A stretch of DNA of 64,000 bases from Pseudomonas sp. JQ170C (GTDB lineage Bacteria > Pseudomonadota > Gammaproteobacteria > Pseudomonadales > Pseudomonadaceae): positions 2,696,501 to 2,760,500 of the forward strand of contig NZ_CP141608.1 in assembly GCF_035581345.1 (NCBI RefSeq). Direction: 5' to 3'. This document shows, one piece after another, positions 35,293-46,300 of this stretch (position 1 is the first letter of the stretch; each line of letters opens with the position of its first letter). The notes below the pieces were generated by a model, which was given only the letters and a program-made list of their open reading frames with translations, was not told the DNA's origin and made no database searches. The position numbers and the translations under genes are program-made.

Positions 35293-36711
35293 TCAAAGCA
35301 GGTTGAAGGGATAGTCGAGAATCACGCGGTACTCGTCGGCACTGGCGTTGCCGCGGGTGTTGCCCGGGGCGGTGTAGCCATCGCCCGGGCGATGGCTGGC
35401 CCAGCGCAGCGTCAGGTTCAGGCCCTTGGCCGGACCGTCGGGCACGGCGTAGCGCAGGGCGATGTCGCGCTCCCAGTGTTTGGCATGCTTGCCCTCGGGG
35501 TTGTAGATGTAGCCATAGCCGGGGCTGGCCGGATCGACCCGGGTGAGGTCGGCCTCGCCGCGGGTATAGCCGACACTCAGTTGCAGGTTCGGCGCGCGCA
35601 GGGCCTGGAGGCTGGTCTGGTACTGCAGCTTCCAGGACTTTTCCCCGGGGCCGTTGAAGTCGGCGTACTGCATGGCGTTGTTCAGGTAGAGGAAGGTCCG
35701 ATCGTTCTGGGCGAGGAAGTCGAACGGGGTGCGACCGTCGATTTTCTGCAGGCCCAGGCTGAGCGATTGGCCCTCCCGAGCCAGGGTGAGGCCGGCGCTG
35801 TAGGCGTCGTTGTCGATGCTGCCCAGTTGGCTGCGGCCCTGGTCGCGGGTCTTGAAATAGTGCAGGTAAGGGGTCAGGCGCAGATCGTGCTGCAGGCTGA
35901 AGGTCTGGCTCAGGCCCAGGTAGTGTTGGTCCCAGAGGTCCTGGAGGCGGCCGCTGTACCAGGTCAGGTTCAGGGTTTGCACCGCACCGTAGGTCGCCCC
36001 CAGCCAGGTCATGTGCGAGCTTTCGCGGTCGGGGGCAACGCCTGCACGGTTGCCGTTGCCGTAGGCACTTTGCAGGTTGCTGTGGCCGCTCTGGTTGCGC
36101 AGGCGCGTCGACTCCACCCAGCCCGCATCGAACATCAGCCGCTCGATACTGAAGTTCTTCACCGTCACGCCCCGATAACTCTGGGGGAACAGGCGGCTGC
36201 TGCCGCTGGCGATCAGCGGATTTTCCAGTAACTGGTCACCGACCTTGAGCAGGCTGTCGAAGGCCCGAAACTTCATGGCGGCCCCGGCTGCGGAGAACTC
36301 ATCCTCCAGCTGGCCCCGGCTGTTCAGCGGCAACAGCCCGGCACCGCCGCTTCCGCCCCCGCCATCGAGCCTGACGGCGCTGAAGCCGTGCACATCCAGG
36401 CCCATGCCGATCAGGGTGTCGGTGTAGCCGGAGCGAAACGACAGCAGCACACCCTGCGCCCATTCGCGCTGGTCGCGGCGTGCCGGGGTGTGATGGTTGT
36501 CACGGCCGAAGTAATAGTTGCGCAGCAGGCCATTGAGGCTCGACCCACTGGCAAGGCCCGGGGCGATGGCCAGTTCGGCGTGTTGGCGCTGGGTCAGGTC
36601 CAGGTTGATGTTGTCCCGCTGGCCCAGGGAGTTGTCCGCCAGGCTGCTGGTGGACACCCACACCAGGCTGACCAGGACCAGCGGTGATCGACACGGGATG
36701 ATTCGGTTCAT
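35293..36711 (-). CDS. OprD-family outer-membrane porin
   Basis: A 472-residue precursor with a signal peptide (ending about SSLADN) and OprD-family blocks: LNGLLRNYYFGRDNHH, DQREWAQGVLLSFRSGYTDT, GMGLDVHGFSAVRLDG and the C-terminal VILDYPFNLL. OprD porins are specific channels for amino acids, aromatics and other small organic acids. ATG 36711 gives the proper signal peptide; a start 37 codons earlier would disrupt it. The first of two channel genes read leftward. The palindrome at 36857-36872 lies upstream. Confidence 0.9.
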   Translation of the reverse strand: MNRIIPCRSPLVLVSLVWVSTSSLADNSLGQRDNINLDLTQRQHAELAIAPGLASGSSLNGLLRNYYFGRDNHHTPARRDQREWAQGVLLSFRSGYTDTLIGMGLDVHGFSAVRLDGGGGSGGAGLLPLNSRGQLEDEFSAAGAAMKFRAFDSLLKVGDQLLENPLIASGSSRLFPQSYRGVTVKNFSIERLMFDAGWVESTRLRNQSGHSNLQSAYGNGNRAGVAPDRESSHMTWLGATYGAVQTLNLTWYSGRLQDLWDQHYLGLSQTFSLQHDLRLTPYLHYFKTRDQGRSQLGSIDNDAYSAGLTLAREGQSLSLGLQKIDGRTPFDFLAQNDRTFLYLNNAMQYADFNGPGEKSWKLQYQTSLQALRAPNLQLSVGYTRGEADLTRVDPASPGYGYIYNPEGKHAKHWERDIALRYAVPDGPAKGLNLTLRWASHRPGDGYTAPGNTRGNASADEYRVILDYPFNLL

Positions 36712-37029
36712 CAGTCTGTAGCCCCGGATGGTGGTGCTGTTCCCGCAGTGGGACGGCACCAGGTCGAAATACCTCGCAAGCAGGCGCTGGATGCGAACAG
36801 CCTGCGACTTTAATCGGTTCACTGGGCGGGAGTAGTCCGCATCGCCGGGCTTCTGTGTTCCATTGCTGGAACGATCATTCAGCCGCGCACAGGCGTTGGC
36901 GCTGTCATTGAAAGTAGCCGAGCAGGGGAGCGGGGGCGTGCTAGCAGACGCGAGGCCGGCGCTGACCGATCAGTGGTCGACAGGCCGGTTGCCAAACCTG
37001 GGGGTCTGTATGTATAACCAGTGCCATTG
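36712..37029. promoter_or_regulatory. Divergent region with GTTCCA-TTGC-TGGAAC palindrome
   Basis: A 318-base gap between the oprD-type gene and the VRR-NUC gene, without a gene. It contains the perfect 16-bp palindrome GTTCCATTGCTGGAAC at 36857-36872, 146 bases upstream of the porin start. Its form resembles operators of IclR- or GntR-type regulators. Nothing else stands out. Confidence 0.45.
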
Positions 37030-38703
37030 ATGCCTGCCAGTAGCCTTGCCGTGATTGCCCACTCCGTCGACGAACCGTTCTATTACCTCTCCAACTTCCA
37101 GCAGGTACTTCACTGGATCGGGCTGCGCTATGCCGATCTGCTGGACGACAGCGAGCAAGCGTTCATCACGCAGTTTCCCTGCCTGCCTCGTGCTGCCCAG
37201 GCGCTGTTGGTGCGCATGGTGATGCGCAAGGGCGAACTGTTTCGGCCCAGCAAACTCGTCTATGCCGAGATCGGCCCGCCCTCGCAGGCGCTGCAACCGC
37301 TGCTTGAACACGGCTGGGTCACTGACGACAGCCCCTTGAGCCTGGAGCAGCTGTTCCAGGTGCTGCGCAAGGATGAAATCGCCCACGGCTTCGCCGCGCA
37401 ACTGGTCCGCCCGCGAGCGGCCAAGGCCGAGCTGTACGCCCAGCTACAGGCCCTGGAGCAGCCACCACAGCCGTTGCACGCGTGGTTGCCGGGCTTTGAC
37501 GAGCCCATCATCACGCTGCAGTTGCAGGCCCTGTGTGATCGCCTGCGCCTGCTGTTTTTCGGCAACCTGTACCAGGACTGGTCGGAATTCGTCCTCGCAG
37601 ACCTGGGCCTGCTGCGCTACGAGCAGGTTGCCTTCAGCGACGACTCACGAGCCCTGCGCCAGCGCAGCGATATCGACATGGCCCTGGCCCTGCATCGCTG
37701 CGCCGAGTTGCTTGAACAGGGCACGCCGGTGCACCAGGTGCTGGCGCAGGTCCAGGCGGTGAACAGCGACAACCCCTGGCTGCTGCGCCGCCGCTCCCGC
37801 GTGCTGTTCCAGCTTGGCCAGTACTGCGAACGCCTGGGGGACTGGGACCTGGCCCTGCAGGTGTACCCGCACAGCCAGCACCCGCAGGCGCGCATTCGTC
37901 GGATCCGGGTGCTCGAGCGCAGCGAGCAATGGGCGCAGGCCCATGAGCAGGCCCTGGAGGTTGCCCGGCAACCGGCGGGGCCCCTCGAAGTCCAGGCCCT
38001 GGCGCGCATGTTGCCGCGCTTGCAGCGCAAGCTGGGCGGGCCTGCGCAACCTCGGCGCAGCAAACCGGCCGTTGCCCTGATCGAGCTGCAGTTGCCGCCG
38101 GAGCAGGCTGTCCTGGGTGTGGAGCAAGCGGTCCAGCTGCACCTGCAGGCGCAGGGCGGACAAGTGCACTACGTGGAAAATACCCTGTTCAACAGCCTGT
38201 TCGGGCTGTTGTGCTGGGAAGCGCTGTTCGCGCCGTTGCCGGGGGCATTCTTCCACCCGTTCCAGAGCGCGCCCCAAGACCTGCACGACCCCGAGTTCCA
38301 GGCGCGCCGGGCGGGCCTGTTCGCCGACTGCCTGGCGCAGCTCGACGATGGCCGTTACGTGCACACCATCCGCCGCCACTACGCCTGCAAACAGGGGCTG
38401 CAATCGCCCTTCGTCTACTGGCAGGTGCTCACTGACAGCTTGCTCGATCAGGCCCTGGCCTGCTTGCCGGCACAGCACTTGAAGCAGTGCTTCATCCGTC
38501 TGCTCGACGATATCCAGACCAACCGTGCCGGCATGCCCGACCTGATCCAGTTCTGGCCCGAGCAACAGCGTTACCGAATGATCGAGGTCAAAGGCCCGGG
38601 TGATCGCCTGCAGGACAACCAACTGCGCTGGATCGACTTCTGTGCCGAACACGGCCTGCCGGTCGAGGTGTGCCAGGTACGCTGGGGCGTCGAGCCCACA
38701 TGA
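37030..38703 (+). CDS. VRR-NUC (FAN1-like) domain nuclease
   Basis: About 557 residues. The C-terminal VRR-NUC domain (about residues 470-550) carries the PD-(D/E)xK residues in GMPDLIQFWPEQ and RMIEVKGPGD, plus QLRWIDF. A helical TPR-like region precedes it (LALALHRCAELLEQG, WAQAHEQALEVARQPAG). This is the layout of bacterial FAN1 proteins, structure-specific nucleases acting on 5' flaps and interstrand crosslinks. ATG 37030 is chosen over GTG 37021; neither has a strong ribosome site. Its stop overlaps the start of the helicase gene (ATGA), so nuclease and helicase are coupled. Confidence 0.87.
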   Translation: MPASSLAVIAHSVDEPFYYLSNFQQVLHWIGLRYADLLDDSEQAFITQFPCLPRAAQALLVRMVMRKGELFRPSKLVYAEIGPPSQALQPLLEHGWVTDDSPLSLEQLFQVLRKDEIAHGFAAQLVRPRAAKAELYAQLQALEQPPQPLHAWLPGFDEPIITLQLQALCDRLRLLFFGNLYQDWSEFVLADLGLLRYEQVAFSDDSRALRQRSDIDMALALHRCAELLEQGTPVHQVLAQVQAVNSDNPWLLRRRSRVLFQLGQYCERLGDWDLALQVYPHSQHPQARIRRIRVLERSEQWAQAHEQALEVARQPAGPLEVQALARMLPRLQRKLGGPAQPRRSKPAVALIELQLPPEQAVLGVEQAVQLHLQAQGGQVHYVENTLFNSLFGLLCWEALFAPLPGAFFHPFQSAPQDLHDPEFQARRAGLFADCLAQLDDGRYVHTIRRHYACKQGLQSPFVYWQVLTDSLLDQALACLPAQHLKQCFIRLLDDIQTNRAGMPDLIQFWPEQQRYRMIEVKGPGDRLQDNQLRWIDFCAEHGLPVEVCQVRWGVEPT

Positions 38704-40961
38704 GTTACTGCGTGGCGGTACGGGCACTGTGCGAGTTCTGCGCCAAGGTCGGTGATCTGGATTTGCGCTTCACCCCATCGCCCACCGCCCAGGAAGGCAT
38801 CAGCGGTCATCAGCGGGTGGTGGGCAGGCGCGGGCCTGACTATGAGGCGGAAATCAGCCTTGAAGGGCAGTTTGGCCCCTTGCAGGTACGGGGCAGGGCC
38901 GATGGCTATGATCCACGGCTCAATCGCCTGGAAGAGATCAAGACCCACCGTGGCGACCTTGCCCGTCAGCCCGACAACCACCGGCAACTGCACTGGGCGC
39001 AGGCCAAGGTCTATGGCTGGCTGTTGTGCCAGCAGCGCCAGCTGGCCGCCATCGACCTGGCGCTGGTGTACCTGGATGTGGACAGCGACACCCAGACCGT
39101 GATCGAACAGCCCTGCAGCGCCGCTGAGCTGGAGCAGTTCTTCAACGACCTCTGCACCCGGTTCCTGCACTGGGCCGAGCAACAGTCGCAACGAGTCGCC
39201 CTGCGCGATAGCGGGCTGCAAGCGCTGGCCTTTCCCCACGGGCAATTTCGCCGTGGCCAGCGTGAACTGGCCGAAACCGTGTACAAGGCCGTCAGTACCG
39301 GCCGTTGCCTGATGGCCCAGGCCACCACGGGCATCGGCAAGACCCTCGGCACGCTGTTTCCGTTGCTCAAGGCCGTGGTGCCGCAGCAGCTGGACAAAAT
39401 CTACTTCCTCACCGCCAAGACCCCAGGGCGCGCGCTGGCCCTGGAGGCCCTGCAGCAGGTCCAGGCCAGCGCCCCGGCGCTTGCACTGCGCAGCCTGGAG
39501 CTGGTGGCGCGGGACAAGGCCTGTGAGTTTCCCGGCACCGCCTGCCATGGCGAGGCCTGTCCCTTGGCCAAGGGCTTCTATGATCGGTTGCCGGCAGCGC
39601 GCCAGGCTGCGCAGGCGGTGGCCATCCTCGACAAGGCGGCGGTGCGCGAGATTGCCCAGGCCCATCAGGTCTGCCCCTACTACCTGGGGCAGGAGATGGC
39701 GCGCTGGGTCGATGTGCTGGTCGCCGACTACAACTATTACTTCGACCAGAGCGCCTTGCTGCATGGCCTGGCCCAGGTCAATCAGTGGCGCCTGGCGGTG
39801 CTGGTGGACGAGGCCCACAACCTGGTGGAGCGGGCGCGGCAGATGTACAGCGCCAGCCTCGATCAGTGGCAACTGCACAGCCTGCGCCGCAGCAAGCCGG
39901 CGGGTATCGGCAGCGCGCTGGATCGCCTCAATCGCCAATGGAATGCGCTGCACAAGGCGCAGGTGGCGCCTTATCGGGTAGTCGATGAACTGCCTGAGGC
40001 GTTTCTCAAGGCGCTGCAGCAGTGCATCGGCCAGATCCAGGAGCAACTGAACCAGCAACCGGCGGGTATCGACCCGGCGGTGCTGCAGTTCTTCTTTCAG
40101 GCGTTGCAGTTCGTGCGGGTCAGCGAGCTGTATGACGCACACTTTCTGTTCGACATCAGCAAGCGCGAAGGGCCGGGCAAGCGCAGCCTGTCCACCCTGT
40201 GCCTGCGCAATGTGGTGCCGGCCGCGCAGATCGGGCCGCGCATGGCGGCCGCGCGCAGCGCCACGCTGTTTTCCGCGACCCTGGGGCCGCGGCGCTATTA
40301 CGCCGACCTGCTGGGCATGCCGGCGGATACCGGGTGGCTGGAGGTTGCCTCGCCGTTTGCGGCCGAGCAGCTGAACGTGCAGCTGGTGAGCCAGGTCTCG
40401 ACCCGTTTTCAGCATCGCGCGGCTTCCCTGGCGCCGATTGTGGCGCTGATCGCTAGCCAATATGCCGCCGAACCGGGCAATTACCTGGCGTTCTTCAGCA
40501 GCTTCGAGTACTTGCAACAAGTCGCCGAGCGCTTGGCCGACGAGCACCCCGACATCCCCCAGTGGCGTCAGGCATCGGGCATGGATGAAGGGCAGCGTCA
40601 GGCGTTTCTTGATCGCTTCGTGGTGCAGGGGCGGGGGGTGGGGTTCGCCGTCCTCGGCGGTGCGTTTGGCGAGGGCGTCGATTTGCCGGGTACGCGCTTG
40701 ATCGGCGCCTTTGTCGCCACCCTCGGCCTGCCCCAGGTCAATCCGGTGAATGAGCAGATCAAGCAGCGCATGAACCGTTTGTTCGGCGCCGGGTTTGACT
40801 ACACCTACCTGTATCCCGGGGTGCAGAAAGTGATCCAGGCCGCCGGCAGGGTGATTCGCGGCACCGAGGACAGGGGCACGGTCATGCTCATCGATGACCG
40901 CTTCGCCGAGCCTCGGGTGCAAGCCATGTTCCCGGCGTGGTGGGCACCCCGGCAGAAATAA
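38700..40961 (+). CDS. Iron-sulfur XPD/DinG-like helicase fused to a Cas4-like nuclease domain
   Basis: A 753-residue protein. Residues 1-120 look like a RecB/Cas4-type nuclease: D68 in VRGRADGYD, E79-K81 in LEEIKT, and QxxxY at Q101-Y105. The helicase part has Walker A with K214 (ATTGIGKTLG) and DEAH at 370-373. Four cysteines (275, 282, 287, 325) are placed as in the XPD/DinG iron-sulfur cluster, and GRVIRG-type motif VI is near the C terminus (AAGRVIRGTED). Such enzymes unwind DNA 5' to 3'. Cotranslation with the FAN1-like nuclease points to crosslink or flap repair. Confidence 0.88.
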   Translation: MSYCVAVRALCEFCAKVGDLDLRFTPSPTAQEGISGHQRVVGRRGPDYEAEISLEGQFGPLQVRGRADGYDPRLNRLEEIKTHRGDLARQPDNHRQLHWAQAKVYGWLLCQQRQLAAIDLALVYLDVDSDTQTVIEQPCSAAELEQFFNDLCTRFLHWAEQQSQRVALRDSGLQALAFPHGQFRRGQRELAETVYKAVSTGRCLMAQATTGIGKTLGTLFPLLKAVVPQQLDKIYFLTAKTPGRALALEALQQVQASAPALALRSLELVARDKACEFPGTACHGEACPLAKGFYDRLPAARQAAQAVAILDKAAVREIAQAHQVCPYYLGQEMARWVDVLVADYNYYFDQSALLHGLAQVNQWRLAVLVDEAHNLVERARQMYSASLDQWQLHSLRRSKPAGIGSALDRLNRQWNALHKAQVAPYRVVDELPEAFLKALQQCIGQIQEQLNQQPAGIDPAVLQFFFQALQFVRVSELYDAHFLFDISKREGPGKRSLSTLCLRNVVPAAQIGPRMAAARSATLFSATLGPRRYYADLLGMPADTGWLEVASPFAAEQLNVQLVSQVSTRFQHRAASLAPIVALIASQYAAEPGNYLAFFSSFEYLQQVAERLADEHPDIPQWRQASGMDEGQRQAFLDRFVVQGRGVGFAVLGGAFGEGVDLPGTRLIGAFVATLGLPQVNPVNEQIKQRMNRLFGAGFDYTYLYPGVQKVIQAAGRVIRGTEDRGTVMLIDDRFAEPRVQAMFPAWWAPRQK

Positions 40962-41056
40962 TTGCGTGGGTGGGGAGCATTGGCGTCGCGTGCCGGTCAA
41001 AGTGCCAGTAAACTCTGCAATTTCATTACCCTGAACATCCTTTCTTGAGGTTTTGC

Positions 41057-42694
<1,638 letters not shown>

Positions 42695-42704
42695 GCGCTA
42701 AAGG

Positions 42705-42872
42705 TAAGGCGGGGCAAGCCCGCTGTCGTAGCCGCTGGCGCCAGCCTGCGATCGGCCGCGCAGCGGTCGTGGTTCAGGCAGCGCTATCGGTGCTTGCTGA
42801 AATGGCCTCTCGCGGGGCAAGCCCGCTCCTACAGGATTACTCCTGGTAGGAGCGGGCTTGTCCCGCGATCAG
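42705..42872. repeat. Composite REP element between pgm and pirin genes
   Basis: A REP palindrome (CGGGGCAAGCCCGCT) is followed by GTAGCCGCTGGCGCCAGCCTG and GATCGGCCGCGCAGCGGTCG palindromes, and then an inverted REP pair around CAGGATTACTCCTG. The same order of parts is repeated four times in tandem at 52366-53106, so this is a diverged single copy of that unit. Confidence 0.85.
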
Positions 42873-42875
42873 TCA

Positions 42876-43571
42876 TCAAGCGACATCGACCAACACGATC
42901 TCGCTGTCTTCCAGCGCCACCACCCTGAGCACCTGCTCGCCTTCGATCGCCACCCCGTCCCGGGCCTCGGCGCGCAGTCCGTTGACTTCAATCAGCCCCT
43001 TGGCAGGCACCAGGTACCCGCGTCGGCCAGCCTCGAAGCGGTATTCGGCGCTTTCCCCGGCCTGCAGGGTCGCGGCCACCAGGCGGGCATCGGCACGAAT
43101 GCGCAAGCTGTCCTCATCGCCGTCGCGGCCACTGGCCAGGGTCACGAAGCCTTCGCGCTCGCCCTTGGGGAAGGGACGGGTGCCCCAGGACGGCGCCTGG
43201 CCGACCTTCTCGGGTACGATCCAGATCTGGAAGATCCGCGTATCGACATTTTCCAGGTTGTACTCGGCGTGGGTGATACCGGTGCCGGCACTCATCACCT
43301 GTACATCACCTGCCTCGGTACGGCCTTTGTTGCCCAGGTTGTCCTGGTGGCTGATGGCGCCTTCACGCACATAGGTGATGATTTCCATGTCGCGATGCGG
43401 GTGCGGCGGGAAGCCACTGCCAGCGGCGATCAGGTCGTCGTTCCAGACCCGCAGGTTGCCCCAGTTCATCCGTTGCGGGTCGTAGTACTCGGCAAACGAG
43501 AAGTGATGGTGGGCATCGAGCCAGCCATGGTTGGCGTGGCCAAGGCTCTTGAAAGGGCGCAGTTGCAGCAT
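42876..43571 (-). CDS. Pirin-family cupin protein
   Basis: A 231-residue bicupin of the pirin family. The iron-binding His residues are in SGFPPHPHRDMEIITY, and His/Glu in SAGTGITHAEYN. Bacterial pirins such as YhhW have quercetinase activity, and others modulate regulators. The physiological role here is unknown. ATG 43571 follows AGGAGAG. The 221-base gap to the divergent UvrD-like gene has no gene and is AT-rich. Confidence 0.92.
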   Translation of the reverse strand: MLQLRPFKSLGHANHGWLDAHHHFSFAEYYDPQRMNWGNLRVWNDDLIAAGSGFPPHPHRDMEIITYVREGAISHQDNLGNKGRTEAGDVQVMSAGTGITHAEYNLENVDTRIFQIWIVPEKVGQAPSWGTRPFPKGEREGFVTLASGRDGDEDSLRIRADARLVAATLQAGESAEYRFEAGRRGYLVPAKGLIEVNGLRAEARDGVAIEGEQVLRVVALEDSEIVLVDVA

Positions 43572-43792
43572 GATGGGCTCTCCTGGTGAATCGGTTGATG
43601 GCGCAATCTTCGCGCAATCCATGATCGAAAATAAGCGTAAATTTCGGCTGGTTTCAATCGAATCAGTCGATATTTATAGCTAGGGTGATTTATCCGCTTC
43701 ATCACCTAATTCACTGATCTTCAAGCAATCGACTGGTGATTTTTGTCGGTTAGAGCGAACATGCGTGCTGGTTTATTTGTGTTGGAGTCGGT

Positions 43793-46264
43793 GTGTCTGA
43801 AGAGCGTCCCAAGCTACCCCCGGAGTTGACTCCCCCTGCGCAGTTACCCTGGATCAGACGCCTGGCGGCGCGTGTGCTCGGCCGCGGCCTGAGCCGGCTG
43901 CAGGCCCAGCACCGCGACTCCTGGTTCCAGGGCCACGCCAGCGGCCAACGCACCGGCCATGCCGATGGCGTGCGCGAGGGCTATGAAGAAGGGCGGGTGG
44001 ACGGCTACGAAGCCGGGCGCCAGGTGCTGGTGATCCGTGACACCCGTCCCGATGGCCACGGCGTGCCCGGGCAGGATGACTGTCTGTTCGACGATTGGCG
44101 CCTGCCATTGACCGCCGAGCTCAAGAAGCGCTTCAAAGGCGACGTTGCCCAGCGTTTGCCGGCCCACGCCCAGCCGAGCGCCGCGCAGTGGAAGATGATC
44201 TTCAGCGATACGCCGTCCACCTGCGTGATCGCCGGGGCCGGTGCGGGCAAGTCGACCTCGCTGGTGCTGCGCATCCTGCTGTTGCGCCATTACCTGGGCT
44301 ATGAGCTGGACGCTATGACCGTGGTGACCTTCACCCGTGAGTCGCGCAAGGATTTCATCGCCCGCCTGGTACAGGTGTTCAGCCTTTGGCAACTGGACCT
44401 CAGCCCGCCCCAGGCCCGCGAGCTGGTGCGTACCTTCCACTCGCGCATCCTGCCACTGGTGCGTAGCCTGCCGGGGTTCAGCCAGGTGCGCGCCTTCGAG
44501 ACCCTGGGTAGCGAGATGCCCAGCGGCAGTGAAGCCAGTGCCGAGAGCAACCCCTTTGACCTGCGCATCAACGACGCCCAGCGCCAGCAGTTGAACCTGT
44601 GCTACCGCGACCTGCTCAAAAGCAGCCCGCGCTTCGCCGAACTGATTGCCGGCCTGCGCCGCGAAGCCCTGCAGCTCAAGGCCCTGGATCGCGATCACCC
44701 GGACGTGCAAAAGCGCGTGGCGGTGACACAGCTATCGGCCAGCCGTGACGAAGAACTCTGCGATACCCTCGAAGACCTCTGGTTCTCTGCCGGCGCCTGG
44801 CCCATCAAGGGGATCGAGCCGAGCCGCGAGACGGTGGAAATCAATGGCAGCCGCTTCCACTTCCACGGCCATATCAAGGAACTGGATGCCTGGGTGGTGC
44901 TGGGCTTCGATCCGGGTGAAAACCAGCAATACAAGCGCCCCGGGGCCAAGCTTCCGGTCTGGGCCGAGTGGGTGATAAAGCGCACCCTGTTTCAAGCTTT
45001 CTGCGATAAGCCTGTGATTTGGTTGGAAAATTACGCGGCTGCCAAACGTCTCACCACCTCGCTGGCTGGCGATGCCGTCGCCGGCCCGGGGTTTGATTAC
45101 AAGATCAAGGGCGAGCTGTCGGCAGCCCCGTTGCTGGACGCCTTCGTCGGCGCCGCAGGCTTTATCGAGAACCTCGGGCTGGAAGTGAGCAAGGCGGTCG
45201 GCGCCATGAGCTTCCCCGCTGGCGACAGCGACGCGCTGTTCTTCGAGGCCTTGAGCCTGTACTGGAAGGCGCTGGAGGCGCACCTGCTCGGGCAGTCGCC
45301 GCCCATCATGAGCTACAACCGCATGTTCGCCCTGTTCGGCGAGAACAACCCCGAAAACCTGCGCTTGCTGCCCGATCCGCTGCTGCGCCCGCTGGCGCAC
45401 CTGATGATCGACGAATTCCAGGACGTCTCGCCGCAGATCGTCTCCTGGCTGCGCGCCTGCCTGCGCGAAATCCGCCGCCGCGGCCCGGCCATGCACATGG
45501 GCAGGGTGGCCCAGCATTCCTCGCTGCTGTGCGTGGGTGATGACTGGCAGTCGATCTACGGCTGGCGTGGCAGTTCGCCCAAGTACTTCATGGAGTTCAC
45601 CAAGGAGTTTGTCTCGCCGAGCAACACGCGGGTGATGCTGTCCGACAACTACCGCAGCCACCAGCACATCATCGACGCGGCCGAGCACATCGTGAAGCCG
45701 GCGCCCGCCATCAGCGGCAAGAAAGCCAAGGCCTGCGGGCCGGCGGCTGAGGAACCGCTGCCGGTCAAAGTCCTCGAACGTGACGAAGCCGCCCTGGCGC
45801 AGACCTTGATGGAACACTACCGTCGCGGCGAGTCGGTGATGATGTTGTTTCGTAAAAGTAGCGATAAGTCATTGATTTCTGAGCATGTACAACCGCTGGT
45901 CAACCATGAGGCGGGGTTGCCCTCGAGCCAGCGCCGCTTCCGACAACTGACTTACCACAGCGCCAAGGGCCTGCAGGCGGATGCGGTGTTCATGCTGGGT
46001 GATTGCCAGCACCTCACCAGTTCGCCCTACAAGAATCAGGTCTATCGCCAGGCCGGCTTGGGGCGCAGCGGCGACCCGCTGGCTTTCGACAACGCCCAGA
46101 AGGATGAAGTCTTGCGCCTGGCCTACGTCGCCATTACCCGTGCGGCGAAGCACTGCTACTGGTACGTGGAAACGCCAACCGGGGATGCCGCCAACCTGCC
46201 ACGGGCCTCGAGCCAGGTGGATGGGCGCAAGGCGTTCTTTGAGGATGGTCGCGAGAGTCGATAG
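43793..46264 (+). CDS. UvrD/Rep-family DNA helicase with GxxxG-rich N-terminal extension
   Basis: An 823-residue superfamily 1A helicase. Walker A is AGAGAGKSTSLV (K153), motif Ia VTFTRESRKD, motif II LMIDEFQDVS, motif III VGDDWQSIYGWRGS, motif IV LSDNYRSHQHI, and the C-terminal motif VI YVAITRAAKHC. Residues about 46-76 carry eight glycines spaced every fourth residue (GHASGQRTGHADGVREG and on), like the GxxxG repeats of FliH. This is unusual for a helicase. The GTG start has GGAG upstream. The target is probably DNA repair; partners are unknown. Confidence 0.9.
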   Translation: MSEERPKLPPELTPPAQLPWIRRLAARVLGRGLSRLQAQHRDSWFQGHASGQRTGHADGVREGYEEGRVDGYEAGRQVLVIRDTRPDGHGVPGQDDCLFDDWRLPLTAELKKRFKGDVAQRLPAHAQPSAAQWKMIFSDTPSTCVIAGAGAGKSTSLVLRILLLRHYLGYELDAMTVVTFTRESRKDFIARLVQVFSLWQLDLSPPQARELVRTFHSRILPLVRSLPGFSQVRAFETLGSEMPSGSEASAESNPFDLRINDAQRQQLNLCYRDLLKSSPRFAELIAGLRREALQLKALDRDHPDVQKRVAVTQLSASRDEELCDTLEDLWFSAGAWPIKGIEPSRETVEINGSRFHFHGHIKELDAWVVLGFDPGENQQYKRPGAKLPVWAEWVIKRTLFQAFCDKPVIWLENYAAAKRLTTSLAGDAVAGPGFDYKIKGELSAAPLLDAFVGAAGFIENLGLEVSKAVGAMSFPAGDSDALFFEALSLYWKALEAHLLGQSPPIMSYNRMFALFGENNPENLRLLPDPLLRPLAHLMIDEFQDVSPQIVSWLRACLREIRRRGPAMHMGRVAQHSSLLCVGDDWQSIYGWRGSSPKYFMEFTKEFVSPSNTRVMLSDNYRSHQHIIDAAEHIVKPAPAISGKKAKACGPAAEEPLPVKVLERDEAALAQTLMEHYRRGESVMMLFRKSSDKSLISEHVQPLVNHEAGLPSSQRRFRQLTYHSAKGLQADAVFMLGDCQHLTSSPYKNQVYRQAGLGRSGDPLAFDNAQKDEVLRLAYVAITRAAKHCYWYVETPTGDAANLPRASSQVDGRKAFFEDGRESR

Positions 46265-46300
46265 GCTTTGCCAATATCCAACACCAACAGGAGCACACCC

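Noticed and set aside
38571..41000. An 809-codon open frame on the minus strand opposite the helicase gene
   Set aside because: It lies exactly antisense to a protein with clear helicase motifs, has no family features, and is the expected product of high GC content in the third codon position.
42858..43589. A 243-codon plus-strand frame opposite the pirin gene
   Set aside because: Antisense to a protein with clear cupin metal motifs; no ribosome site and no domain.
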